From positions 6,634,001-6,698,000 of the forward strand of contig JARFIW010001082.1 in assembly GCA_036346225.1 (NCBI GenBank): a stretch of DNA of 64,000 nucleotides, in the 5' to 3' direction. Below the pieces are notes generated by a model, which saw nothing but the letters and a program-made list of their open reading frames with translations, was not told where the DNA came from and made no database searches. The translations under genes were made by a program, and so were the position numbers. This document shows, piece after piece, positions 47,439 to 58,677 of the stretch; position 1 is the first letter of the stretch, and every line of letters begins with the position of its first letter. The stretch comes from Platerodrilus igneus (lineage: Eukaryota > Arthropoda > Insecta > Coleoptera > Lycidae).

Positions 47439-47935
47439 CTACATACTAAAGAAGCTGGACCCGACGTTCTCAGCGTCGGTTTATGCCTTATAACTCATGA
47501 GAGTTTTTTGGCTTGTTGATGTTTTTCTTCTGATGAGTTGTTGTAGTGTTAGTTGATGTTCTTAATAAAATTGTTGGTCTGGATTCCTCAAAACCTGCTC
47601 TTGGAATCTCGATGTTTTGGTGCAGTGAGCAGTTTCCCGGATCTTCCCCTTGGTTGCTCTCCAACTACACGATATCCGAATCCTGGGTCCAGTGGTCTGT
47701 GGTTTTCGACCGACAGGATGTCTATTCGCCACAGGCCGCTCCATCGTCAGGTAGCTCGTCTAACAGGACTGACGGATGTACATCCCCAACGACTTCACTT
47801 GTGTACCCATTCCTCGGCGCCCCGCATAGCTGGAGACCTCGCTCAAGTTGTCACCGTTCCGCTGCTCACCTTTGTTCGCCCGGAGGCGGTGGTAGATAAC
47901 TGTTGCCGCTTCGGAATCTGGGCAGCAACTCCCCG
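47439..47935. mobile_element. 497-bp GC-richer insertion with 10-bp target duplication
   Basis: TAACTCTGTA occurs at 47429-47438 and 47936-47945, and the solo LTRs lack the segment between them. Two overlapping plus frames (47546-47899 and 47553-47987) pass through it but show no motif. CCGACGTTCTCAGCGTCGG near 47460-47478 is a small hairpin. It could be a retroposed host transcript or SINE-like element of unknown family. Confidence 0.6.
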
Positions 47936-48086
47936 TAACTCTGTAGTTCATCAGCGGTCTTATATATACCCTGAATTAAATGGATGATTCATACTCCGGT
48001 ATATGCTAGAAAATTCGAGGCTTCTGTAGTATATACATTGCTTACGCTTGTGTGTTTGACGGGTTGCCTAATGTTAGCTCGTAACA

Positions 48087-49279
48087 ATAATAATATTGTT
48101 TGTATTAAGATTTTGTTCGTATTTGAAATGAAACAAAATGTCGTTCTAATTTAATTTAAGCTTTTGCATCTATACAATAAAATCCGAATACAGTGAGTAT
48201 TCTCGTGTAAAAATAATTTTTACAAGAGGATACTTTGTTTTTGGATTTTATTGAAAAAGTTCATGTGCACAGCCAGGAAGTCTTTATTTTTGCATTTATA
48301 GTCAAGTTGTATTAATGTTAATACTTAATATTTACGTATAATTTAATTCAGTATTTAAATCCTGTAATATAATTTGCATAATTTATATATTAATGGTAGA
48401 CAGTCTATGATAACCGTCAAAATAAAATAGAACACTTGGCAATGTGTTATCTACGAGGGCTAGAATTAGCCGCACTTAAAATTATGATGCTAAAGCATTG
48501 AATAATGATAATAACAAGAAATGACACTCTGCGTTTTTAGGAAGACCAAATTTCTTTGCGGATGTATAACATCCGCCATTATTTTGTTGGTATATCCATA
48601 GAATAATAATACGCTCACGCTAGTGTAGTGTATTATTATTCTGTGGTATATCCTTCAACCTTCTTTAAGTTTATTGTACTGTTTTTGTTCTACGTTGTAA
48701 TTTCACTTCAATAGGTTTCATTATTACGTTAGAGCCTAAATTAAGCAGTTTTGCATACAATAATCAATTTAAATATTTAAAGCAATTTCTAACTCAAGGT
48801 TTTTGAATTTCCCGCTGCATCTGTGTACCTACAGAATAATGGCTGAAGGTCATGTATTTTTGGTACATGAAAAACAAAGAATTTTTAAAGAGTGTCACTT
48901 CTTTTGGGGGTGTTATTATTCTATGGTGTGACCACAGTATCTTTATTATACTGTGGTGTTGGTGTGACTGTATATTTAATTCAAACCATCTAACGTGGTG
49001 AATCATACACAAGCTTATCCGGTCCCGATTATACAAAAATAGATCGACATGCACAAGCATAACTTGGTACAGATCAGGGTATGTTCGTTTATCTAATAGA
49101 ATGGTGCCGTACAATTTCCCCTCCAGTAAATTTTATCACCAAAACGCAAGTTTAACACATACATACATAATTAAGTATGTTAGTTTATGTCGCGAAAAAT
49201 CGTCTATTGTTATGGTATTTTAATTTATTCAGGAAAATTTAAGATTCTTTTCTTAATAGAAATTTTCTATGATTTTTAG

Positions 49280-49282
<3 letters not shown>
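48087..49282. other. Spacer with small hairpins
   Basis: GCGGATG/CATCCGC pairs at 48558-48576. GAATAATAATAC (48601-48612) pairs with GTATTATTATTC (48630-48641), with GGTATATCC directly repeated on both sides (48589 and 48645). A related ATTATTCTATGG word is near 48917. These look like remnants of a miniature inverted-repeat element. The 106-codon minus frame at 48794-49114 is unassigned. Confidence 0.45.

Positions 49283-49333
<51 letters not shown>
49283..49333. repeat. (TA)n tract, left end of Penelope structure
   Basis: About 51 bases, mirrored by the tract at 51680-51731. Confidence 0.95.
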
Positions 49334-49336
<3 letters not shown>

Positions 49337-50096
49337 AGATATCTCGACTGGTTCAATAATTATTTAATTTGTTTTATTATTGGGGAAAGCAGTCAAATTT
49401 GATGGATTAATAAAATACTCTTTCAATCATTCAAGCTTTCGATAGATTTATTATCTTCGTCAGGAATCTAATATATATAAAATTAATTGTTGGAATAGTA
49501 GTTTAACATTACTTACGGTTATGAGTTTTATATATACATATAACTAAGGATATCGAAAAAATTTTAAAATGTACAGAGTATGAAATTTTGAAAGACATTG
49601 ACATGTATTAACAGTTACTGACTATGTAAAAATAATTAATTTGTGTATGAAAATTTACATATCTCAATGTGTTTATAACTATGTATCAAATTAAAATTAA
49701 AATTATAAATAAATTTAAACTAATTTTTGAAAAATTAAAGTGAATGATTATTACTTTTAATAAGGGATATTAGATAAGAATAAATATTGTTCAAATTTTG
49801 TGTATCTGTTTTCTTGTTTAGTGTGTTGGCATTTATTGATATTGCAATCATTTCTAAAAATAAACGTTTGTGATAATTTGGTTCTCTGAAAATAATTTTA
49901 GTGTCTGTAAAGTTCATGGAATGTCCTGTTTCAATTACATGAGTGGTAAGAGCACAAGAGTTAATTTTCCTCTTACAATCACTTTTGTGTGAAATTATTC
50001 TGGCTGAAAGCCATCTTCCTGTTTGTCCAACATAACAGGTTTGACAATTCTGACAAGGTATTTCATAAACTAAACCAGACTCCTGTAGTTTTTGAG
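49334..50096 (-). repeat. Inverted copy of the Penelope 3' part (left arm)
   Basis: This is the reverse complement of 50915-51679 with few differences. It encodes on the minus strand the same GIY-YIG endonuclease region (frame 49735-49917 differs from its partner at about three residues) and the 3' non-coding end with the hammerhead-like core. Such inverted, truncated head copies are typical of Penelope insertions. Confidence 0.9.
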
Positions 50097-51276
50097 AAAA
50101 AAAAAACCATTGGGAAACAATTAAATCTCACTGCAAACTAAGTTATAACAAATTTATTAATCTAGTAGAATTTATCTTTAACACAACATACTTTACTTAT
50201 AACAATACCTTCTACAAACAAACAATAGGCACTCCCATGGGATCTACGATATCTCCTATAATTGCACAATGCGTTATGGATGACCTACTCAATACATGTA
50301 TTCCTAAACTAAATTTCCAATTTCCATTTTTCAAGAAATATGTAGATGACTTAATTTGCAGTATTCCTGAAGGAAGAAGTGACGAAGTACTTCAACTATT
50401 CAACGCATACAACACAGATATACAATTTACTATTGAAACAGAAACCAACAAAAGTATTCCTTTTTTAGATATGCTAATTACTAGAACAGAAAACAACATC
50501 CTTATTACTAGTTGGTATCAAAAACCAATGTCTTCTGGAAGATTTTTAAATTTTCATTCCTATCATCCATTTAAAACCAAAATTAACCTAGTACTAGTAA
50601 TGAAAAATAGAATTGAACTAATATCACACCCTACACAAAAAAACTATAACTTAAACCAATTAAAAAACATACTTATACAAAATTCATACCCTCCAGGATT
50701 AATAAATAAATTATTATTCAATAATTCTTCGAAATCAGAATATACAACAATAGTAATAGCAATTCCATAACACAACCTTTATTTTACACACTTCCATACA
50801 TACAAAACGTCACAAATAAAATATCTAACATATTTAACGAATTTAAAGATGTAAAAATTTCCAATAAAACTATACCCACTATAAATAAGATATTTTCTAA
50901 AGTAAAAGATAACACTCAAAAACTACAGAAGTCTGGTTTAGTTTATGAAATACCTTGTCAGAATTGTCAAACCTGTTATGTTGGACAAACAGGAAGATGG
51001 CTTTCAGCCAGAATAATTTCACACAAAAGTGATTGTAAGAGGAAAATTAACTCTTGTGCTCTTACCACTCATGTAATTGAAACAGGACATTCCATGAACT
51101 ATACAGAAACTAAAATTATTTTCAGAGAACCAAATTATCACAAAAGTTTATTTTTAGAAATGATTGCAATATCAATAAATGCCAACACACTAAACAAGAA
51201 AACAGATACACAAAATTTGAACAATATTTATTCTTATCTAATATCCCTTATTAAAAGTAATAATCATTCACTTTAA
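50097..51276 (+). pseudogene. Penelope-like element RT and GIY-YIG endonuclease
   Basis: The RT region opens from about 50103 (NHWETIKSHCKLSYNKF). It has GTPMGSTISPIIAQCVMDDLL (about 50228-50290), the catalytic YVDDL (about 50339-50353), FLDMLITR and a WYQKPMSSGRFLNFHSYHP word (about 50515-50560). A frame change near 50750 leads to a linker and then the GIY-YIG nuclease: GLVYEIPCQNC...CYVGQTGRWLSARI (about 50937-51020), ending near 51274. The RT N-terminus is missing. Penelope elements copy RNA at target ends and carry this nuclease at the C-terminus. YVDD is intact, but the frameshift and truncation indicate a dead copy. Confidence 0.88.
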
Positions 51277-51676
51277 TTTTTCAAAAATTAGTTTAAATTT
51301 ATTTATAATTTTAATTTTAATTTGATACATAGTTATAAACACATTGAGATATGTAAATTTTCATACACAAATTAATTATTTTTACATAGTCAGTAACTGT
51401 TAATACATGTCAATGTCTTTCAAAATTTCATACTCTGTACATTTTAAAATTTTTTTTCGATATCCTTAGTTATATGTATATATAAAACTCATAACCGTAA
51501 GTAATGTTAAACTACTATTCCAACAATTAATTTTATATATATTAGATTCCTGACGAAGATAATAAATTTATCGAAAGCTTGAATGATTGAAAGAGTATTT
51601 TATTAATCCATCAAATTTGACTGCTTTCCCCAATAATAAAACAAATTAAATAATTATTGAACCAGTCGAGATATCT

Positions 51677-51679
<3 letters not shown>
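50915..51679 (+). repeat. Penelope 3' part, right arm
   Basis: Direct-orientation copy, inverted partner of 49334-50096. It spans the end of the linker, the GIY-YIG domain and about 400 bases of 3' non-coding sequence, and ends at the (TA)n tract. Confidence 0.9.
51546..51584 (+). ncRNA. Hammerhead-like ribozyme core in Penelope 3' region
   Basis: CTGACGA (51550-51556), stem II GATAA/TTATC (51558-51562 with 51568-51572), GAAA (51573-51576), a palindromic AAGCTT stem III, and a four-pair stem I ATTC/GAAT (51546-51549 with 51581-51584). The cleavage triplet would be CTT, allowed but weaker than GTC. Penelope elements are known to carry such minimal hammerheads. The mirror copy lies in 49440-49485. 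Confidence 0.6.

Positions 51680-51731
<52 letters not shown>
51680..51731. repeat. (TA)n tract, right end of Penelope structure
   Basis: About 52 bases, the mirror of 49283-49333. Confidence 0.95.
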
Positions 51732-51737
<6 letters not shown>

Positions 51738-52282
51738 TAATTGTATTTAATGCATATAACATGCCTTACGGTCTAAGTTTTTATTACAAATCCAAATTCG
51801 ATTAAATAAAATATGAATATAGTCTGAGACATAATTCCACACATATCACACAACTTTAAAGCAAATTGTTAAAGGGCCCAAGCCTATAGAATGGGAGGCG
51901 AGGTCAAACGACACTACTTGGAAAATTATTCACTGGAATGACCCTGAAACTGCTTCAAGGTAAACAAAGGTAAACAATTAAACGTGGTTAATGACACACA
52001 GCTATATAATTTATGGCTATTTTAGAGTATTTGTAAGGAAAAAGAACACAAATTATACTTCACATAGATACTTAAAAACTTCCCCTTTCATTTTCGGCGT
52101 GGTCACCACAAAAAATAAAAACCCATTATCATAAAGTACCATATTTGAAGCTCTTCTAGATTGATTGTTTATGTACAGATAATATAAGTACGTACCTACT
52201 GCCCAAATCTAATACAAACAGAGGTACTATTTTACTATGTATATAACTGATAAGTTTTCACCACACTGATAAGAAAAGCGTC
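51732..52282 (+). other. 5' flank of the syntaxin-like gene
   Basis: AT-rich sequence. A TATAAGTACG word near 52180-52195 lies about 100 bases upstream of the start codon and could mark a core promoter; this is weak. The start codon context is GCGTCATGT. Confidence 0.35.
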
Positions 52283-52556
52283 ATGTCGCCCACGAAAGAC
52301 AGATTGGAAGAAATGAAGCGAGTAAAATTCTTTTAGTTTATAAGAATGAATACATTTTTAATCACATATTTTTAGATGCATAACTCACGAATTCACAGCA
52401 TGGCTGAAAATGACACCGCCGCAGATTCTAGTGCCGCAAGCATCAGTGAAGCATTTCAAAGGGCCAACGAAATTCGTGAATTTATCCAAATAGTTAATAG
52501 CAACACAAAACGTGCAAACGAAATATTAAAAAGTAACTTGTTTAAATTAAGCCCTG
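52283..52556 (+). CDS. Divergent syntaxin, exons 1-2 (start of gene)
   Basis: Exon 1 (52283-52321) encodes MSPTKDRLEEMKR, the typical syntaxin 1/2-type start (M...KDRLxxL). A 54-base intron (52322-52375, GT...TTTTTAG) follows. Exon 2 (52376-52556) begins in phase 0 and encodes a serine/alanine-rich linker and then EAFQRANEIREFIQIVNSNTK, which fits the first (Ha) helix of the N-terminal Habc bundle. It ends at GTGAGT in phase 1, matching exon 3. Syntaxins are tail-anchored t-SNAREs for membrane fusion, and the Habc part folds back to regulate SNARE pairing. The sequence is far from canonical syntaxin 1, so it is probably a lineage-specific paralogue or a fast-evolving one. No stops or frameshifts are seen in the exons. 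Confidence 0.72.
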
Positions 52557-54559
52557 GTGAGTTAATTATTCATTGTTATGACAAGATCTGATATACATTA
52601 AGTAAAAATTCAACCAACACCTACATGTGCTTTAAAACATAATGCACCAATTAGGTTCCTGATTTTCTTGAATTTTTTTTATTCAAAATTTAAATTCGCT
52701 GATATTTCAATTTATTGAATTTTGTTCGCCTTTTATCATGTCTATTAAATATACAAATCAAAAGTAATTACAATTGATCAGAAAACAAGCTGTAATTGCA
52801 TAAGTACCATTTAGTTTTAAAATATTTTTTTCTAATTTTAAAACCTTATTCATAGCAACAAAATAAGAATTTGTATGGAAATACATCACATTAAAAGTCT
52901 AATGAGATTGATAACATCCTAAAAGTACACAGTCCTAACTTTCAATGTTGATAAGTTGCAAACTTCGAATTTGTACAGATGAAAACGCATTGAATTACTC
53001 AAAATAACAATTAAAAATCTGCCATCCTTTTACTTTTTTACTTTTAAATATGTGTTAGATTTATTTTTCTACGGATTACTTGTACGCAGTTGTTTGTTTT
53101 TATACAATATTTAAGAAAATATTTTATCACTAATTTTCAACTGTTAAAAATAATTTTAACTCTAGGAGATCAGAACATATTCAATATACTACTTTACACA
53201 GCACGGCTCTGAGAAGCCAGTTTCTCTTAGTAGATATAAATGTGAGCAGTGCCTGCATTAGACTTCAGTAAAACCTACATGCATTTATGATAAAGTTCTT
53301 TATTGACTTAGTTTTACAAAAATACTCAAAACAAATTTTAAATAGTATGAAAAAAATTAGTTTTAGTCGTAGCTCTTCGTGTATACACAGTGTTCATTAC
53401 AAATCCTATTTTTAAATGTCACACAAATTAGTGTGCTATACTTCATTGTTTGTAAAACACTTCTTCAGAGTTTGGGGTTTGTCAATCTCTTCTGCATATG
53501 TGGTAACGCCAACTCAGAGCTGATATGTTGGCGATGTTGAAAGAGATTGCTAATGACCAACGTTTAGTTTGCTAGTTTACTTCCAGTAAGAATATTATTA
53601 CCATCTGATACATGACATGTATTATATCTTTCATTCGGTTATAATATAAAATTATCTATGACTTCTTCTTGACACTATCGCTGATAGAGGTGTCATGATG
53701 CCTTCTACTTAGCAAAATTATTTATTTGCTTTTTTCAAGCACATAGTTCACTAGAGTAAGATTGTTTCTAAAAAAATAACGAACAACAAATCGGATGATT
53801 TCTGGACGCTTTTAGTTCTTCTGGAAGTTTGTTTTGCTTTAATGTGCAAACAACTGTAATGTACTTATCTAACAGATATGCAGTTATTGCAGTACTTGTA
53901 AATGTCTGAACAACTTCAAATCCTAAATTCTTGTAGTTGGATTGACACATCCAAAATATATTACACCCTATTTTGCAGGTTTTCTGGATGTATATCATAT
54001 AAGTCTACATCACTCAATAACCAGATTTCTATATTTTGCTTAGGTATATGTTTCATACTGTTTAATGAAAAGACTCCACATATAAGAGAGCATCGCTAAT
54101 TTGACAGTTTCTAGACGCGCCTTGCAAGTTCTCTTATTATGGAACCTTGTATATCTTGTTATTTCTTTAAGTCGGAAAACTGACATAGTTGCTTGATATA
54201 TGGGATTAACAAACTCGTGGGAAAATAGTTTGTGCACAGTAACGTCCTGGCTTTGTTCTACTCCTGCTCATATAAGTAAATCTGTAAATTAACGTTTTTC
54301 CGTTCCTTTGATTTGTCACGAGATACTTATTTTGCTTCTAAATTCATACCGTTTACTGTAAATTGCATTAGTCTTAAACAACCGAAAAGCTACATTAGGT
54401 CATGTGCTTTCTTATCAGCTTAGGAGTGCGCAAATAATATTCCGTTTCTGTATTTTGCTTGCTGCTGGCCGATCTTTATTCCAGTCTAAACCACTCGGAG
54501 GCATAACAATTAGATGAACAAGGAACTGCCAAATTGTCAGTTGTGGATGGTAATTTAAA

Positions 54560-55345
54560 ATTAAGTTCCTTTTCAAATGAAGAATATGGAAACTAGAAAA
54601 ATAGCAGTAGTAGATAATTTGAAATCATGGCTAAAACTAAAACTATGGCTAGAAACTTATCCGACTTTAAATTCAGATATACAAAGTCTTATTAATTCTG
54701 AAATTCAATTTTGGCATGAAGTGGTTTTACGTATGATAGCAGTTTTAAATTGCTTGGAAAGTTATCTAACCTTCCAGGGTACAAGCTGCAAGTTTTATGA
54801 GCATGATCATAGAAATTTTCTGAAGTTAATTCAATTGCTAGCTGAATTTGACCTCACAATGGAGGAACTCGTTCATAGAATCCTCAAGAATGACGAAAAA
54901 AGAATGACATTATGGGGAAAACATCCAGAATGAAGTTATCTAACTATTACGTGATAACAAAATCTTATAGAATAAAACAAGTTCAAAAAGCAAAATACTA
55001 TTCGGTTATTCTTGATTTCACTCCTGATGCGAGTAAGGTTGAACAAATGACATTTGTAATATGATATGGTTCTATTGGTCAATTAGAATAGGGATCTGAA
55101 TGTAAAACTAACGCACATGTTTTGGTTTTCTTCCTATTGAGAGATCTACTGGTAAGGAACTACCTCTAGTTTTGTTAGCAGAGTTATGAAAAAATGGGTT
55201 GAAATATGAGGGATCAAGGTTATGACAACGGTTCACATATGAGAGACAACAAATTGGGAACAAATCAAGCATTAAAACTGAAAACCCTAGAGCATTTTGC
55301 GTACGTTGCATCAGTCATTCCTTAAACTTAGTAATTAACGATATA
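54560..55345 (+). pseudogene. hAT-type transposase (ZMYM1/DUF4371-like), decayed
   Basis: The frame 54577-54933 encodes WLKLKLWLETYPTLNSDIQ, FWHEVVLRMIAVLNCLE, TFQGTS...EHDHRNFLKLIQLLAEFD. This order is typical of the region before and in the DUF4371 part of ZMYM1-like hAT transposases. After a stop come KAKYYSVILD and a QMTFVI word (about 55000-55060), then GYDNGSHMRDNK and a LNLVVND-like stretch (about 55215-55340). N-terminal zinc finger and C-terminal dimerisation domain are not seen. Confidence 0.75.
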
Positions 55346-56189
55346 ACACATACTTCTTTGAGGACAGAGTATTTTTTTAAATGGATCATAAGCTATTCTT
55401 GGTTATTCTTAAGATGGGGATCTTAATTGCTATGAGAAATAGATTTAGTTAAATGAGCAGAAATGTTCCTTAGATAAAGTTGTATTAAATCAGATAAATA
55501 AAGTTCAGATATTTAACTTAGCTTAGGCGCTTTAATAAAAAAAGGTGAATTTTCTTTCTCTTTATTATTGTGAATGGCTGATTTATTTCAGCAGACAGTC
55601 GAATTTAGTTTGCAAGTTTTTAAGGTAGTTTTTTTAATAGGAATTCACTTCCATATTTAGATTTTTGAAGAATGTCATAGCTCAGTTACGATGATCAACA
55701 TTGTTTTTTCTTATGAAGCTCATAGAAGTTATGACATCGTTGAAAAGAGATTTTCTGTGCTATGTATAATTTGTTTTACCTAAGACGAATACTAAGTGCC
55801 AGAAAATAAAAGAACTGTTTTTTTATTACAATTACATATTTAATAACAGTAGAGATTGAAAAACATAACACGGTCTATGCAACTGAAGTTAAAAATTATT
55901 TATTGTGGTTGTCATAGTGTAGTTTATGGCTGGTTTTACAGTTGATTAAGTTCTTTATAAAGTTTTGATGTCATGGGGCGATTTAGTAATAATGAAAATT
56001 TTGATGTTACCCTGTTACATTCCATTTCATAAAAATTGCAGAAATGTACTCCGATCTGTATCTAGATAGAAGACAACTTTATTCGTGTACTTATTAAAAC
56101 TCGTGAATAACTTTAATAAATCATGAATTGTTCACAAATCTGTTTACTAAGAATGTGAATAAGTGAAGTAGACAAAACTCATTTTTTTC

Positions 56190-56930
56190 AGTTATTTGTA
56201 GAAAATGCAAACATATCAATTCGTAAAATTCAACATAAAACCTGAATACGCAAATCTGCTGCACATCAGATTTTAAAAATTGTTAAATACCATCCACATA
56301 AATACAATCTATGTCAAGGTTTAAGACTGGGGATAATGAACGGACAAAGTGAATTTTACGAATGGTACCCTAGGCAATACTGTGAAAGTGATGACTTTCC
56401 TAATGAAATAATATAGTCCGATCTATAACACATCAATTTCGTTTCGGGATTAATGTATGGTCTGGAATAGTGGAATCAAGCTAGTCCTATAATTTTTTGG
56501 AACTTCAATATTTGAAGTTTATCCACTTAAATTTACTTCAAAATAACATTGAAGACTTGCTAGATGAATTATCTTTAGCAGTGACGTATATGTATGGTTT
56601 CAGCAGGATGGTGCATCAGCACATAATTCAAGAGTTATAACTAATCTCCTTGTTGAACAATATGGTGACAGGGTAATTGTCTTTTATGCGCCAGTTGCAT
56701 TGCCACCGAGATCTTCTAATCTGATGCTGCTTGTTTTTTTTCTATGGGGTTATATGGAACACAGTCTATGTGTGCACCAATGATAACATACACAAACTTC
56801 GTGAAAATGTATGCTTTATGGATTTCAAGATATTTGACGACATGTATTACAAAAAGATATAAAATTTCCAATTTGTAAAGCACACTTGTGTTTACAAAAT
56901 AATGGTTAAGTTTTTAAACAATTTATTAAA
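56190..56930 (+). pseudogene. Mariner/Tc-like transposase, decayed
   Basis: Broken frames in order resemble a transposase common in insects: a KYHPHKYNLCQGL word (about 56285-56325), a degraded first catalytic block, VWSGIV-like code near 56450, FQQDGASAHNSRV (about 56603-56640, second aspartate block), and LPPRSSNLMLLVFFLWGYM (about 56700-56755). In the last block the usual SPDL-x-P-x-D residues are changed (SNLMLL), so it is catalytically dead even apart from its stops. Confidence 0.7.
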
Positions 56931-58104
56931 TAGTGATATTTGAAAACTTCCAAGTTTTTAATAAATATTAAATAATTGTAATAAAATAAGGACTCTTTTG
57001 TTTTTCACATTTAGTTTTTGTTTTAAGTATAACAAATTATACATTTTTGAAAAGCACAAAAAACTTTTTAACAATTTGATGGTCATGCATGAACCCCATA
57101 AGAACGAATGCAGTTGATCATTGTAACTGAGCTGTGATAACATTTTTCAAAAATTTAAATGTGTCATTAAATTCTCATTAAAAAACTGTCATAAGAAAGT
57201 GCAAACTAAATTTAGCAGTCTGCTAAAATAATTCTGCTATCAATAAAAATTTACTTTTTTATTGTAGTGCCTAAACTAAGTTAAATATCGAAAGTTTATT
57301 TATGTACTATCACCTTTGTGGTTATTCGGAGTTTATAACTCTTTTTCGATCTAACATTTGATGACCATGAAAGTATGTGGTGGTATTGCTATGTATGCTT
57401 TTCCATGATGCGGGTTAAAACTTAAGGGGTTTGCGTTCAAGGTTAGAGCGTAGGTGATACATAGCGGTGGCCATTCAAGCCACGGGACCGGTTAGCGAAT
57501 TGAGTCGAAAAGTAATACAGGAACATCTATCGTTTATTTAAAACTACTAGAATTATGCGTGCAAAATAACAAAGTTTTAGGAGCGAGGATCCGCTGATGA
57601 AAGTCAAGTCAAGTTATGATTACTTAAAACCAAGAGCAAATAAAGATTGGTCTTACTTACATTTCTAAGTCAGGCTTTCGGGATGGCTATGGCTGATTTG
57701 TTCGTTCTGGAAATCGGAGACACTGTACTTGCAATGGTAGCTACAACACCACTGCTCCACTCTGTTTACTTGACTCCCCATTATGGGTAAGTTAGGAAAA
57801 TACAAGATAGCGTTATCTTTATGAACTTCGGTCAGAAGCTAACTGCGGTGCATTTTGTAACAGGAACTAAATTATATTTTTGGCTTTGCCAACGGATATA
57901 GGTTGAACGAAATTGCACAAAACAAAGTAGATAGTGAGTCTTGGTTTCCTTGTAATGTGGTCTCGGACAATCCCAAGTGCGTGCAGGGTAAAGGTGTTGA
58001 CATCATTTGATAAGAACAAAAGGATACAATTTAATAAATGATTAGGATAAAATAATTAAACTTGAAAATGAATTTATGTTACTCTAATAATGCATCTTTA
58101 ATTA

Positions 58105-58137
58105 GATTTTGGGTTTGCTGAATTGGTATTTATAACA
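58105..58137 (-). repeat. 33-bp direct repeat, left copy (LTR-start-like)
   Basis: Identical to 62792-62824. On the minus strand both begin TGTTATAAATACC, like the first bases of an LTR. A further ATCCTAATCATT word is shared after a gap. The copies bracket the gag/env block. Confidence 0.7.
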
Positions 58138-58677
58138 TGGCTTCCCGGTATTCTAAATGTGGTCCCCACATTTGAGAGAAAAAAAGTCCTTCGAAGGTTA
58201 AAAGAAATAGAAAAGTAAGTCCAACCTTACAAAATCTACAATCTTAAAAATAAAGAATTCAAAGTGAATCCTTGTTGGTTATAAGAACCAATGGAAAAAC
58301 ATCCACAAACAATTCAAGCTTTCCTAAAAGTAAACATAAAATAAAATATTGGTTAAAAACACTAAAATACATCATGCATAAGTAAAACATCAAAAATATT
58401 ACATACTATGAATACAATTCCTATCATTCAATAAACATACTAACTTAACCTAAAAAAAACATGCTAAAAATGAAAAAAAAACAATTTGTTTTTATACAAA
58501 TAAAATAAAATATATATCAAGATTACTACACCAAGAGAAAAAGAAAAATGTTTATAACATGAAAGACACGCAACAAAGATGATTCTAAAGTTCTTGTAGA
58601 ATGAAAACGAAGATAAGAAAGTTGTAACAAAGCACTAAAGTTTGACGGTATGTTGATTGAATTGATGTGGTGATTCG

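Larger units (their letters stand above)
46497..48086 (-). mobile_element. 5' LTR of family A element, split by two insertions
   Basis: On the minus strand it begins TGTTACGAGC at 48086 and ends CCGCTACA at 46497. Removing 46541-47092 and 47439-47935 (each with one target copy) leaves about 530 bases, the same length as the solo LTRs at 12425 and 15377. The TATA-like and AATAAA-like words are in matching positions. Confidence 0.8.
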
